DNA from: Prevotella sp. CAG:755
GTDB lineage: Bacteria > Bacteroidota > Bacteroidia > Bacteroidales > Bacteroidaceae
Length of the DNA stretch: 14,288 bases
NCBI GenBank assembly: GCA_000431275.1
Contig: HF989171.1
Span: 38,524 to 52,811 of the forward strand
Direction of reading: 5' to 3'
Shown: piece after piece, positions 7,438 through 14,288 of the stretch
Layout: each line of letters begins with the position of its first letter
Numbering within the stretch: position 1 is the stretch's first letter
Made by a program: the position numbers and the translations under genes
Notes under the pieces: generated by a model
The model's database searches: none
What the model saw: only the letters and a program-made list of their open reading frames with translations
Told to the model about the DNA's origin: nothing

Positions 7438-8966
7438 TGCCCACACCGACTCAAAGAAACAAACCCGAATACAAGAAACTGCAACCAGAGGATCTGGGCC
7501 ACCTGCAACCCCAAGCGCCAGATATTGAGAAGGCCGTACTCGGTGCCCTCATGATTGAAAAAGACGCTTATGCCAAGGTCTGCGAGCTCCTTCGCCCTGA
7601 AAGTTTCTACGAACACCGCCACCAACTCATCTACGAAGCCATCCAACAACTCAGCATTGAGGATAAGCCAGTAGACATCCTCACCGTGACCGAGCAGCTT
7701 CGTGCCAACGGCCACTTGGAAGACGCTGGCGGCCCTTTCTACGTCACACAGTTGAGCGGCCTCGTGGCTACGGCGGCCCACATCGAGTATCATGCGAACA
7801 TCATCGCCCAGAAATACTTGGCTCGCGAACTCATTACCTATGCGAGCAGTATTCAGACTAAGGCCTTTGACACCACTCAGGATGTAGACGAACTCATGCA
7901 GGAAGCTGAGGGCAATCTTTTCGCCCTTTCGCAGCACAACATGAAGCGAGACTATACCCAGATTGATCCCGTCATCGGTGAGGCTTACAACATGCTCCAA
8001 AAAGCTGCCGCCCGCAGTGACGGTCTGAGTGGCATAGCCAGTGGTTTCAAAGAACTCGACAGCATCACTGGCGGATGGCAGCAGCCAGACCTTGTCATCA
8101 TCGCAGCCCGCCCTGCAATGGGAAAGACGGCCTTCGCCCTGAGCATGGCTAAGCATATTGCCATTGACCAGAGGATTCCTTTGGCATTCTTCTCGCTTGA
8201 AATGTCGAACGTGCAACTCGTCAACCGCCTTATCTCGAACGTCTGCGAAATCAAGAGCGACCAAATCAAGAGTGGCCAACTTAAACCCTACGAGTGGGGC
8301 CAGCTTGACTACAAAATAAAGGACATGATCGGCGCTCCGCTCTACGTCGACGACACACCGTCGCTTTCGGTGTTTGAACTCCGTTCGAAGGCTCGCCGGC
8401 TTGTGCGTGAATGCGGGGTGAAGATCATCATGGTCGACTACCTGCAACTAATGAACGCGTCGGGAACGCGCTTCGGCAGCCGTCAGGAAGAAGTCTCCAC
8501 CATCAGCCGTTCGCTCAAAGGCCTGGCCAAGGAGCTCGAAATCCCGATTCTTGCGTTGAGCCAGCTTAACCGTGGAGTTGAGGGACGCGAAGGAGAAGAC
8601 AAGCGTCCACAGCTGAGCGACCTGCGCGAATCGGGCGCAATTGAGCAAGACGCCGACATCGTCCTGCTCATCCACCGTCCCGAATACTATCACATCTATG
8701 CAGACAAGAACGGGCGCGACCTTCGAGGCAAGGCCGAAATAATCATTGCCAAGCACCGTAACGGCGCTGTGGGCAACCGGCTGCTTACGTTCAAGGGTGA
8801 GTTCACCCGTTTCCAGGATCCCGACGAAGACACCGTCAGGACCTTCTCTGCCAATTCTGGCGATGCGTCCGGACAACCTGCTGACAGTTTCATTGACATC
8901 AATGCCGCTCCGCCTGCTGGCTCTCCCTTCGACGGGCTGCCGCCCGGAGGCGAACCGCCCTTCTGA
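7437..8966 (+). CDS. dnaB: replicative DNA helicase DnaB
   Basis: This 509-residue protein is the hexameric 5'-3' helicase that opens the replication fork. The N-terminal domain (about 20-130, with PDIEKAVLGALMIEKDA) is followed by a linker and the RecA-like domain (about 190-470). That domain carries Walker A with Lys230-Thr231 (RPAMGKTAF), Walker B with Asp334 (IIMVDYLQLM), the H3 motif LALSQLNRGVEGR, and IAKHRNG with Arg441 as the likely arginine finger. The start at 7437 is chosen because the ATG overlaps the preceding stop (TGATG); a TTG at 7404 would lie inside the lipoprotein gene and add eleven residues. No intein is present. The C-terminal tail is Pro/Gly-rich. It is probably translated by coupling with the lipoprotein upstream. 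Confidence 0.98.
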   Translation: MPTPTQRNKPEYKKLQPEDLGHLQPQAPDIEKAVLGALMIEKDAYAKVCELLRPESFYEHRHQLIYEAIQQLSIEDKPVDILTVTEQLRANGHLEDAGGPFYVTQLSGLVATAAHIEYHANIIAQKYLARELITYASSIQTKAFDTTQDVDELMQEAEGNLFALSQHNMKRDYTQIDPVIGEAYNMLQKAAARSDGLSGIASGFKELDSITGGWQQPDLVIIAARPAMGKTAFALSMAKHIAIDQRIPLAFFSLEMSNVQLVNRLISNVCEIKSDQIKSGQLKPYEWGQLDYKIKDMIGAPLYVDDTPSLSVFELRSKARRLVRECGVKIIMVDYLQLMNASGTRFGSRQEEVSTISRSLKGLAKELEIPILALSQLNRGVEGREGEDKRPQLSDLRESGAIEQDADIVLLIHRPEYYHIYADKNGRDLRGKAEIIIAKHRNGAVGNRLLTFKGEFTRFQDPDEDTVRTFSANSGDASGQPADSFIDINAAPPAGSPFDGLPPGGEPPF

Positions 8967-9261
8967 GCCGTTTGACAAAAATGCGTATGGATATCCAAGT
9001 CCCGTCTGTATCCCTCGTGATAGGAACTGGCGGGGCTTTCGTATGTCCGTCTAATGAATGGAAAAAGAGAACCAGCCGGAATAAAGACAGACGCACAGGT
9101 ATTCTGCCTGTGCGTTGTGTTATGCTCTTCTGTGTGAGTAAGGTCCGCAAGACAAGTCCGCTGATTGGAAGCATAAGTCGCCGGCTCGCAAACACGAGTC
9201 GGCGACTCAGATAAACTGTCGCTGCGGCCGGACATCCCGTAGCAGCGCCGCGAAAGACGTA
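8967..9261. other. convergent gap with hairpins between dnaB and the AraC regulator
   Basis: I find no gene here. A 9-bp hairpin, ACGCACAGG (9091-9099) with CCTGTGCGT (9107-9115), and a stronger 13-bp hairpin (9176-9188 with 9195-9207, one G-T pair) lie between the converging genes and may end transcription from both sides. Neither has a clean T run, so they are not textbook terminators. A 6-bp pair, CGCTGC/GCAGCG, lies near 9220-9246. Confidence 0.5.
9176..9207. terminator. strong hairpin, possible bidirectional terminator
   Basis: The stem AGTCGCCGGCTCG with CGAGTCGGCGACT has 13 pairs including one G-T, around a 6-base loop (CAAACA). It lies 55 bases downstream of the AraC gene's stop on the minus strand and 210 bases after dnaB. 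A T tract is lacking in both directions, so the role is uncertain. Confidence 0.4.
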
Positions 9262-10170
9262 TCAGTTTGCCCCCGTTTCTTTCGTCCGGTATTCGCCCGG
9301 CGTCAGGCCGGTCTTCTTCTTGAAAATACGGTTGAAGTGCTGCGGATATTGGAATCCGAGTTCATAGGCTATTTGGCTCACGGTCTTGTTGCTGCCAGCC
9401 ATCAGTTCTTTTGCCTTGTCAATGACCCTGCCTTGTATGAGGTCTTGCGCCGTGCGGCCGGTTTCTTTTTTGATCAAGTCGCCGAAGTAGTTGGGCGAGA
9501 GGAACACATGCTCTGCGAAATACTTCACTGTGGGCAGGCCCTCGGTTTGGGGACGGCCGGCGGCGAAATAGTCGTCCATGAGAGCCTCGAACTTGGCCAG
9601 CACGTCGCGGTTTGCTGCCTCACGTGTAACGAACTGCCGTTCGTAGAAGCGCATGCAGTAGTCCAGAAGCAGTTGGATGTTGCGTGCGATGAGGCGCCGG
9701 CTCAGGCGGTCGATGGGATGGTTGAGTTCCATCGCTATCTTGTCGAGGCAGTCTTGTATAATTTGTCGTTCATCTTCCGACAGGTGGAGAGCCTCGTTCG
9801 ACGAGTATGAGAAGAATGAATACGACTTGATTTCCTGTCCCAGGGAGGTACCTTTGATAAGGTCGGGATGGAAGAGCAGCCCGATGGCCTTGGGGCTTGC
9901 GCTGTCGGTCATCTTCACGCTGGCTACTTGTCCCGGTGCGAAGCTTACAATGGTGCCTTCGGCGTAGTCATAGGTCTGGCGGCCGTATCGTATGTCTCCG
10001 CATTTCGTGTCTTTGAGAAAGAGGGCATAAATGCCGTAATTGAACGTGAAACTTGTCGGGAACTGTGTGGATTCGTTCAGATTGACGACGTTCACTAAGG
10101 GATGGCGTGTTTCGAGTCCGAAGAAACGGTTATACGTGTCGACGGAGTCGATGTGGATGATTTCTGTCAT
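9262..10170 (-). CDS. AraC family transcriptional regulator
   Basis: This 302-residue protein has an N-terminal cupin-like sensing domain (about 20-125, with GTIVSFAPGQVASV and LLFHPDLIKGTSLG), a helical linker (about 130-205), and a C-terminal AraC DNA-binding domain with two helix-turn-helix units. These are at about 213-238 (TVKYFAEHVFLSPNYFGDLI) and 263-285 (TVSQIAYELGFQYPQHFNRI), and the protein ends in the typical KKKTGLTPGEYR. AraC proteins of this kind usually activate one or a few nearby genes in response to a small molecule. The divergent neighbour is a broken acetyltransferase, so its original target may be lost. A weak minus-strand -7 box, TATATTCG (10193-10200), lies upstream of its start. 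The inducer is unknown. Confidence 0.93.
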   Translation of the reverse strand: MTEIIHIDSVDTYNRFFGLETRHPLVNVVNLNESTQFPTSFTFNYGIYALFLKDTKCGDIRYGRQTYDYAEGTIVSFAPGQVASVKMTDSASPKAIGLLFHPDLIKGTSLGQEIKSYSFFSYSSNEALHLSEDERQIIQDCLDKIAMELNHPIDRLSRRLIARNIQLLLDYCMRFYERQFVTREAANRDVLAKFEALMDDYFAAGRPQTEGLPTVKYFAEHVFLSPNYFGDLIKKETGRTAQDLIQGRVIDKAKELMAGSNKTVSQIAYELGFQYPQHFNRIFKKKTGLTPGEYRTKETGAN

Positions 10171-10360
10171 AGGAGCACGTGTTTCTTTGCTGCGAATATA
10201 CGAATAATAAAAAGGAAAGCGCGGGCCATAGCGGTCGTAAACAGTAAAAAAGTTACTATCATCAGTAATTTGTTTATTCTGCGGACTGTCTTGCCTGTCT
10301 GCTTATGCGACACAGGACAAAATATCCACAGAAGCACTCTTGAAATCCCACATAGCTATG

Positions 10361-10566
10361 ACACTTGATTCTTTCCTTGCGCCTGAAATGCGTGCCCATA
10401 CAGGCCCGGCCTCCATCAGGCTGGGATTTGGTGTGTGGGTCGGTGCGGGGGCCATTTTCTTGTCTGGTGTGACCGTGGGAGACCATGGTCGTCATCGGCG
10501 CTGGTGCTGTGATGGCCAAGGATGTGCAGCCTTGCACCGTTGTAGCTGTGTGTCTGCCGCTTGATC
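10361..10566 (+). pseudogene. C-terminal remnant of a hexapeptide-repeat acetyltransferase, frameshifted
   Basis: Reading frame 2 (10361 to about 10486) gives LDSFLAPEMRAHTGPAS, IRLGFGVWVG, AGAIFLSGVTVGDH. Frame 3 from 10488 continues with VVIGAGAVMAKDVQP and CTVVAVCLPL. Joined, these match the end of maltose/galactoside O-acetyltransferases and serine-acetyltransferase-like left-handed beta-helix enzymes (pattern NVWIGxxxxILPGVTIGDNVVIGAGSVVTKD). One extra base near 10487 causes the shift. About 110 or more N-terminal residues, including the usual catalytic histidine region, are missing, and I see no start. Such enzymes transfer acetyl groups from acetyl-CoA to sugars. The gene lies divergent to the AraC regulator, which may once have controlled it. 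A sequencing error could explain the shift but not the missing N-terminus. Confidence 0.7.
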
Positions 10567-10670
10567 CGTCACATCAATTGACTTGTCAGCCGTCCCGGTT
10601 CCGTCGCGCACCAGCCTGTGGGTAGCTCGGCCAGGCTGGATGGCGTCCGTCCCTTCACGTGCAGACTGCA

Positions 10671-10717
10671 GCAGTGACAAGAAAAATGGTCACTACCGCA
10701 GTTCTTTCTGTCACTGC
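10671..10717. repeat. inverted repeat with GCAGTGACA/TGTCACTGC arms
   Basis: The 9-bp arms are perfect (10671-10679 and 10709-10717). The stem can extend by GAAA/TTTC after a bulged A. The order of sub-motifs (TGACA, GAAAA, GGTCA, TACCG, TTCT, GTCA, CGTTC) follows that of 3255-3306, so it may be a diverged copy of the same intergenic element. Confidence 0.5.
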
Positions 10718-10781
10718 GTTCGTTTTTCCACGAAGCCAGTGCGGATTTCGCCTGCTGTATGAAAATTAGTCCGCCCCTGCG

Positions 10782-10810
10782 TCTGCAATCGACAGAAAAT
10801 CGTAACTTTG
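10782..10810 (+). promoter_or_regulatory. likely promoter of the tsaB-DUF4290-murA-rimM-dxr unit
   Basis: The -7 box TAACTTTG (10803-10810) matches TAnnTTTG exactly. Only a weak TCTG (10782-10785), 17 bases upstream, stands at the -33 position. The predicted untranslated leader to tsaB is about 57 bases. I see no other promoter before dxr, so the five genes probably form one transcript. Confidence 0.5.
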
Positions 10811-10874
10811 TAGCCCGGTAACGTGTCGCTAAACCTGCCATACGTCACCGGAACATTGGAAAGTCCATTAGACC

Positions 10875-11576
10875 ATGTCTTGCATCCTCCATATCGAAAC
10901 GACGACGCAGGTGTGCTCCGTGGCCCTGAGCCAAGACGGCGCCTGCCTTTGTGAAGAAGTGAAAACCGATGGCCCGTCGCATGCAGCCTGCCTTGCAGGC
11001 TTTGTCGAGTCTGTCTTGTCGTTTGCCGACAGCCATGCTATTCCGCTCGACGCCGTGGCCGTCAGTTCCGGGCCGGGTTCATACACGGGACTGCGTATCG
11101 GTGTGTCAATGGCCAAGGGGATTTGTTATGGCCGCTCAGTACCGCTTATCGCCGTTCCGACGCTTGAGTTGCTCTGTGTTCCCGTCCTGCTGCGTCACGA
11201 CGATTTGCCCGACGATGCCCTGCTCTGCCCGATGATTGACGCACGGCGAATGGAAGTTTACAGTGCGTTCTACGACCGTTCGCTCCGTCCCTTCCGCGCT
11301 GTGGGGGCCGACGTTGTCGCTCCGGGGACGTATGACAACATTCTCGACGTGCGCCCCGTCTGGTTCTTTGGCAATGGCGCGACCAAATGCAAGCCTGTGC
11401 TGGAACATCCCAATGCCCATTTCATCGATGGAATCGACCCGATGGCGCGCTACATGTTCCCCTTGGCGGAAAAGGCCGTAGCCCTTGGACGCTACGAAGA
11501 CGTGGCTTATTTTGAGCCGTTTTACCTTAAACAATTCGTTACCACCAAACCAAAAGACATACTGCATGGATTATAA
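10875..11576 (+). CDS. tsaB: tRNA threonylcarbamoyladenosine biosynthesis protein TsaB
   Basis: This 233-residue protein is a TsaB/YeaZ homologue. TsaB is the non-catalytic partner of TsaD and TsaE in making t6A at position 37 of tRNAs that read ANN codons. The N-terminal ILHIETTTQVCSVALS is the first strand of the ASKHA fold; SSGPGSYTGLRIGVSMAKG from residue 64 is the signature segment of the dimer interface with TsaD. Length agrees with E. coli TsaB (231). The metal-binding histidines of TsaD are absent, which separates it from that paralogue. The DUF4290 gene begins inside its last codons (11-base overlap), suggesting translational coupling. The start at 10875 directly precedes the conserved first strand. 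Confidence 0.95.
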   Translation: MSCILHIETTTQVCSVALSQDGACLCEEVKTDGPSHAACLAGFVESVLSFADSHAIPLDAVAVSSGPGSYTGLRIGVSMAKGICYGRSVPLIAVPTLELLCVPVLLRHDDLPDDALLCPMIDARRMEVYSAFYDRSLRPFRAVGADVVAPGTYDNILDVRPVWFFGNGATKCKPVLEHPNAHFIDGIDPMARYMFPLAEKAVALGRYEDVAYFEPFYLKQFVTTKPKDILHGL

Positions 11577-12153
11577 TACCCAACGCCCCAAACTTTTGCT
11601 CCCGGAATATGGCCGGATCGTTCAGGAGATGGTCGATTACGCCAAGACCTTGCCCGAAAAAACGCAAAGGCAGGCTTGCGCCGAAGCCATAGTCGGAGTG
11701 ATGGCCAGTTTTGCCTCGGGGCGCCGGCAACAGCCCGACTTCTGGCATAAGTTATGGGACCATCTCGCCTTGATGGCCAATTATGAGCTCGATATTGACT
11801 ATCCCTATGAGATAGTCCGTCGTACAGACCAGGCCAGACCGGCGCGTCTGCCCTATCCGCAGACCCGCATCCGCTATCGTCACTACGGCCATCTGATCGA
11901 AGAACTGACACGGAAACTCAAAGAGATGCCCGAAGGTGAAGAGCGTAGTCAGTTGGCGTGGCTTGTGGCCGGACAGATGCGTCGCAGCCTGAACGACTGG
12001 AACAAGGACGCACTCAGCGACCGCAAGGTAGCCGCGGACTTGGCCGCCTATACCGACGGCGTCGTGAGGATCACCGCAGACGAGTTGTCCGCGACGGCTA
12101 CGGGGATGGTCCGCCGTATGAACCGCGCGCGGCGTAACCGCCGTAATTTCTAA
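11566..12153 (+). CDS. DUF4290 family protein of unknown function
   Basis: This 195-residue protein begins MDYNTQRPKLLLPEYGRIVQ, the typical opening of the DUF4290 family of Bacteroidota. It is mostly helical and highly charged, without signal peptide or membrane helix, so it is probably cytoplasmic. Conserved-looking pieces are MVDYAKTLPEKTQRQACAEA, PDFWHKLWDHLALMANYELD and YRHYGHLIEELTRKL; the end is Arg-rich (RRMNRARRNRRNF), suggesting RNA or DNA contact, though this is only an inference. The start at 11566 is chosen for the family opening; earlier in-frame starts lie deep in tsaB. It overlaps tsaB by 11 bases and precedes murA by 15. The family has no established function; its neighbours are tRNA, ribosome and cell-wall genes. 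Confidence 0.9.
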   Translation: MDYNTQRPKLLLPEYGRIVQEMVDYAKTLPEKTQRQACAEAIVGVMASFASGRRQQPDFWHKLWDHLALMANYELDIDYPYEIVRRTDQARPARLPYPQTRIRYRHYGHLIEELTRKLKEMPEGEERSQLAWLVAGQMRRSLNDWNKDALSDRKVAADLAAYTDGVVRITADELSATATGMVRRMNRARRNRRNF

Positions 12154-12168
12154 CCCAGCCTGACAGAT

Positions 12169-13476
12169 ATGGCGTCGTTTTTGATTGAAGGCGGTCATGC
12201 GCTGACCGGAAGCATCACCCCGCAGGGAGCGAAAAACGAAGCCCTGCAAGTGATTTGTGCCACGCTTCTGACGTCTGAAAAGGTGCGTATTTCGGGCGTG
12301 CCTGACATCCTCGACGTGAACAATCTCATACAACTCTTGCGTGATATCGGCGTCAAGGTGATCCGGTACGGTCCGACAGATTATGAGTTCCAGGCCGACG
12401 GGGTCAATCCGGATTACCTTCAAAGCGAGGAGTTCCTGACGCGATGCACTTCGCTGCGCGGCAGTATTTTGCTGATGGGACCATTGCTGGCGCGCTTCGG
12501 TCGCGCGATTGTTGCGCAGCCCGGTGGCGACAAGATCGGACGCCGCCGGCTCGACACGCACTTCTATGGACTCGAACAGCTCGGTGCCCGATTTGCTTAT
12601 GACGCCGGCCGCGAACTTTTCACCATCACGGCTGAAAAGCTGAAAGGTACATATATGCTGCTTGATGAGGCTTCAATTACCGGTACCGCCAATATCATTA
12701 TGGCTGCCGTGCTGGCCGAGGGAACGACCGTTGTCTATAACGCGGCATGCGAACCTTATATTCAGCAGCTATGCCGCCTGCTTACAGCCATGGGGGCAAA
12801 GATAGATGGCATCGCTTCGAACCGCCTCACCATTGAAGGTGTCGGTTCCCTGCATGGTGCTGTGCACACCATCCTTCCGGACATGATCGAAGTGGGCAGC
12901 TTCATCGGCATGGCTGCCATGGTAGGCGGTGGCCTTACAATAAAGAATGTGGCCTACGATGAACTGGGCATCATCCCCGAAGCTTTCCGCCGGCTTGGCG
13001 TCCGGTTGGAACGGCAGGCCGACGATATATACATACCCGCCCAAGAGCACTATTGCATTGAGACATTCATCGACGGGTCATTCATGACGGTGGCCGACGC
13101 ACCATGGCCGGGGCTTACGCCGGACCTTATCAGCGTGCTCATCGTCGTTGCGACGCAGGCGTGCGGTTCAGTCCTGTTCCACCAAAAAATGTTTGAGAGC
13201 CGCCTTTTCTTTGTCGACAAACTTATAGAAATGGGTGCCCAGATTATTTTGTGCGATCCCCATCGCGCCGTGGTTGTCGGCCACGACCGGAAAATCAAGT
13301 TGCGTGCCCGGCGCATGGTCTCGCCCGACATACGCGCGGGAATAGCCCTGCTAATTGCCGCCATGAGCGCCGAAGGGACAAGCCGTATCGACAATGTGGA
13401 GCAGATAGACCGCGGATATGAACGTATCGAAGACCGTCTCAACGCGCTAGGCGCCAAGATTACCCGAATCGTATGA
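12169..13476 (+). CDS. murA: UDP-N-acetylglucosamine 1-carboxyvinyltransferase MurA
   Basis: This 435-residue cytoplasmic enzyme transfers enolpyruvate from PEP to UDP-GlcNAc, the first committed step of peptidoglycan synthesis. The active-site residues Lys22-Asn23 (PQGAKNEAL) and the acid/base-type aspartate Asp319 (PGLTPDL) are present. The mobile loop reads QPGGDKIGRRRLDTH, so Asp121 stands where E. coli has Cys115, the residue alkylated by fosfomycin. Asp in this position keeps activity in other bacteria and gives insensitivity to fosfomycin, so natural resistance is predicted at the target. The length is a little above the E. coli enzyme (419). Its stop overlaps the rimM start (ATGA), and it follows the DUF4290 gene by 15 bases. 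Confidence 0.97.
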   Translation: MASFLIEGGHALTGSITPQGAKNEALQVICATLLTSEKVRISGVPDILDVNNLIQLLRDIGVKVIRYGPTDYEFQADGVNPDYLQSEEFLTRCTSLRGSILLMGPLLARFGRAIVAQPGGDKIGRRRLDTHFYGLEQLGARFAYDAGRELFTITAEKLKGTYMLLDEASITGTANIIMAAVLAEGTTVVYNAACEPYIQQLCRLLTAMGAKIDGIASNRLTIEGVGSLHGAVHTILPDMIEVGSFIGMAAMVGGGLTIKNVAYDELGIIPEAFRRLGVRLERQADDIYIPAQEHYCIETFIDGSFMTVADAPWPGLTPDLISVLIVVATQACGSVLFHQKMFESRLFFVDKLIEMGAQIILCDPHRAVVVGHDRKIKLRARRMVSPDIRAGIALLIAAMSAEGTSRIDNVEQIDRGYERIEDRLNALGAKITRIV

Positions 13477-14000
13477 TAAAGGACGAAGACGTTATTTTTA
13501 TTGGCCGCATCACCAAGGCACGAGGCCTGATGGGCGAAGTTGAGTTCGAGTTCACGGACGACGTGTTCGACGATGGTTCAGCCGCCTACTTTGTCTGCGA
13601 CTGTGAGGGGATTCTGGTCCCTTTCTTTTGGGAGGAATACCGCTTCAAGAATCATACGACAGCCATCGTGAAGTTCGAGCACATTGATAATGAGCAACAG
13701 GCCCGTCGTCTGGTCGGCGCGAAAGTCTTTTACCCTAAGTCCGCCCTACCCGATGATGTGGCCAAAACGCCGACAAGTTGGAAGCATTTCGTGGGCTACA
13801 TCGTGCTTGACGCTCTGCGCCATCCTGTCGGGACGGTGAAAGAAGTTGACGAACGGTCGGCCAATATCCTCTTTACCCTCGAAAGGCCTGATGGCAGCGA
13901 GTTGCTCATCCCTGTCCACGAGGATTTAATCTGCGACTACGATGCGCGAGAACGAGTGCTCGTCATCGAAATTCCTGACGGCCTGTTGGCCTTAAATTAG
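13473..14000 (+). CDS. rimM: ribosome maturation factor RimM
   Basis: This 175-residue protein is a two-domain RimM. The N-terminal beta-barrel begins VIFIGRITKARGLMGEVEFE (about 8-27) and the C-terminal PRC-barrel has FVGYIVLDALRHPVGTVKEV and ELLIPVHEDLICDYD. RimM binds protein S19 and helps fold the 3' domain of 16S rRNA during 30S assembly. The usual G-x-x-G-E-V signature is present as RGLMGEV. The start overlaps the murA stop by four bases (ATGA), so translation is probably coupled. The dxr gene starts 15 bases after its stop. Elsewhere rimM often lies with rpsP and trmD; the murA-rimM-dxr order seems usual in Bacteroidales, as far as I recall. Confidence 0.96.
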   Translation: MIKDEDVIFIGRITKARGLMGEVEFEFTDDVFDDGSAAYFVCDCEGILVPFFWEEYRFKNHTTAIVKFEHIDNEQQARRLVGAKVFYPKSALPDDVAKTPTSWKHFVGYIVLDALRHPVGTVKEVDERSANILFTLERPDGSELLIPVHEDLICDYDARERVLVIEIPDGLLALN

Positions 14001-14015
14001 CACTTTCCCCGATTT

Positions 14016-14288
14016 ATGAACAAGAAGAAGCAGCTCACAGTCTTAGGGTCGACCGGTTCCATCGGCACGCAGGCGCTCGACGTCATCCGACAGCATCCTG
14101 ACAAGTTTGAGGTGTACGCACTCACCGCCAATGTGAACGTCGACAAACTGGCCGCACAAGCGCGAGAGTTTCTCCCCGACAGTGTGGTTATTGCTGACGA
14201 AACGAAGTATGAAGCACTCAAAGACTCCCTTGCCGGTCTACCCGTGAAAGTTTATGCCGGTAGTGATGCCGTCGCCCAAGTGGCGGGT
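14016..14288 (+). CDS. dxr: 1-deoxy-D-xylulose 5-phosphate reductoisomerase, N-terminal part
   Basis: The first 91 codons of a dxr gene are present; the gene runs past the window end. The enzyme makes 2-C-methyl-D-erythritol 4-phosphate with NADPH, the second step of the non-mevalonate isoprenoid pathway. The start MNKKKQLTVLGSTGSIGTQA is the standard NADPH-binding opening, with the GSTGSIGTQALDVI motif at residues 11-24 and TANVNVDKL following. The catalytic residues lie beyond the window. It sits 15 bases after rimM in the same run of genes. Confidence 0.96.
   Translation, partial: MNKKKQLTVLGSTGSIGTQALDVIRQHPDKFEVYALTANVNVDKLAAQAREFLPDSVVIADETKYEALKDSLAGLPVKVYAGSDAVAQVAG

Larger units (their letters stand above)
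10171..10874. other. 704-base gap without an intact gene
   Basis: From left to right the gap holds the AT-rich upstream region of the AraC gene, about 160 bases with no recognised content, the acetyltransferase remnant (about 10361-10566), a GC-rich hairpin CCAGCCTG/CAGGCTGG (10611-10618 with 10632-10639), a hairpin with GCAGTGACA/TGTCACTGC arms (10671-10717) and the tsaB promoter. A GTCAGCC copy lies at 10585-10591. Confidence 0.6.

Noticed and set aside
7422..8447. 341-codon open frame on the minus strand inside dnaB
   Set aside because: It is the antisense shadow of a clearly coding, conserved dnaB; GC-rich codon use opens the opposite frame and the product resembles nothing known.

Overview
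The window looks like chromosomal DNA from a GC-rich member of the Bacteroidales (phylum Bacteroidota). The signs are Bacteroidota-type promoters (TTTG about 20 bases upstream of TAnnTTTG, best seen before tRNA-Ser, tRNA-Pro and the aminotransferase), weak Shine-Dalgarno sequences, a DUF4290 gene (a family essentially confined to Bacteroidota) inside a tsaB-DUF4290-murA-rimM-dxr cluster, and several lipoproteins typical of the order. I cannot name a genus.

Layout: 1-372 is a non-coding leader with short repeats and hairpins. 373-2829 (+) encodes a PLP-dependent aminotransferase and an FtsX/LolE-type permease. 2830-3560 holds tRNA-Pro(TGG) on + and tRNA-Ser(CGA) on -, facing each other, each with a strong hairpin terminator, and between them a cluster of GGCTGAC/GTCAGCC repeats. 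3559-4397 (-) encodes a small membrane protein followed by a Skp/OmpH-like lipoprotein. 4513-8966 (+) is a tight run of pepD, a beta-helix-like lipoprotein and the replicative helicase dnaB; the last two overlap by one base. 8967-9261 is a hairpin-rich gap where transcription converges. 9262-10170 (-) is an AraC-family regulator. 10171-10874 has no intact gene; it holds the frameshifted C-terminal remnant of a hexapeptide acetyltransferase and more repeats. 10875-14288 (+) is tsaB, a DUF4290 gene, murA, rimM and the first part of dxr, packed with overlaps of 11 and 4 bases and gaps of 15 bases.

The genes are mostly housekeeping: tRNA supply and t6A modification (tsaB), ribosome maturation (rimM), replication (dnaB), peptidoglycan precursor synthesis (murA), isoprenoid synthesis (dxr), outer-membrane biogenesis and lipoprotein traffic (Skp-like protein, permease) and peptide breakdown (pepD). 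I see no phage, transposon, CRISPR array, defence system or secondary-metabolite cluster.

The points most worth a second look are a dispersed, diverged intergenic repeat built around CGGCTGACAG; the broken acetyltransferase beside an intact AraC regulator; Asp in place of the fosfomycin-target Cys in MurA; and the uncharacterised lipoprotein coupled to dnaB.
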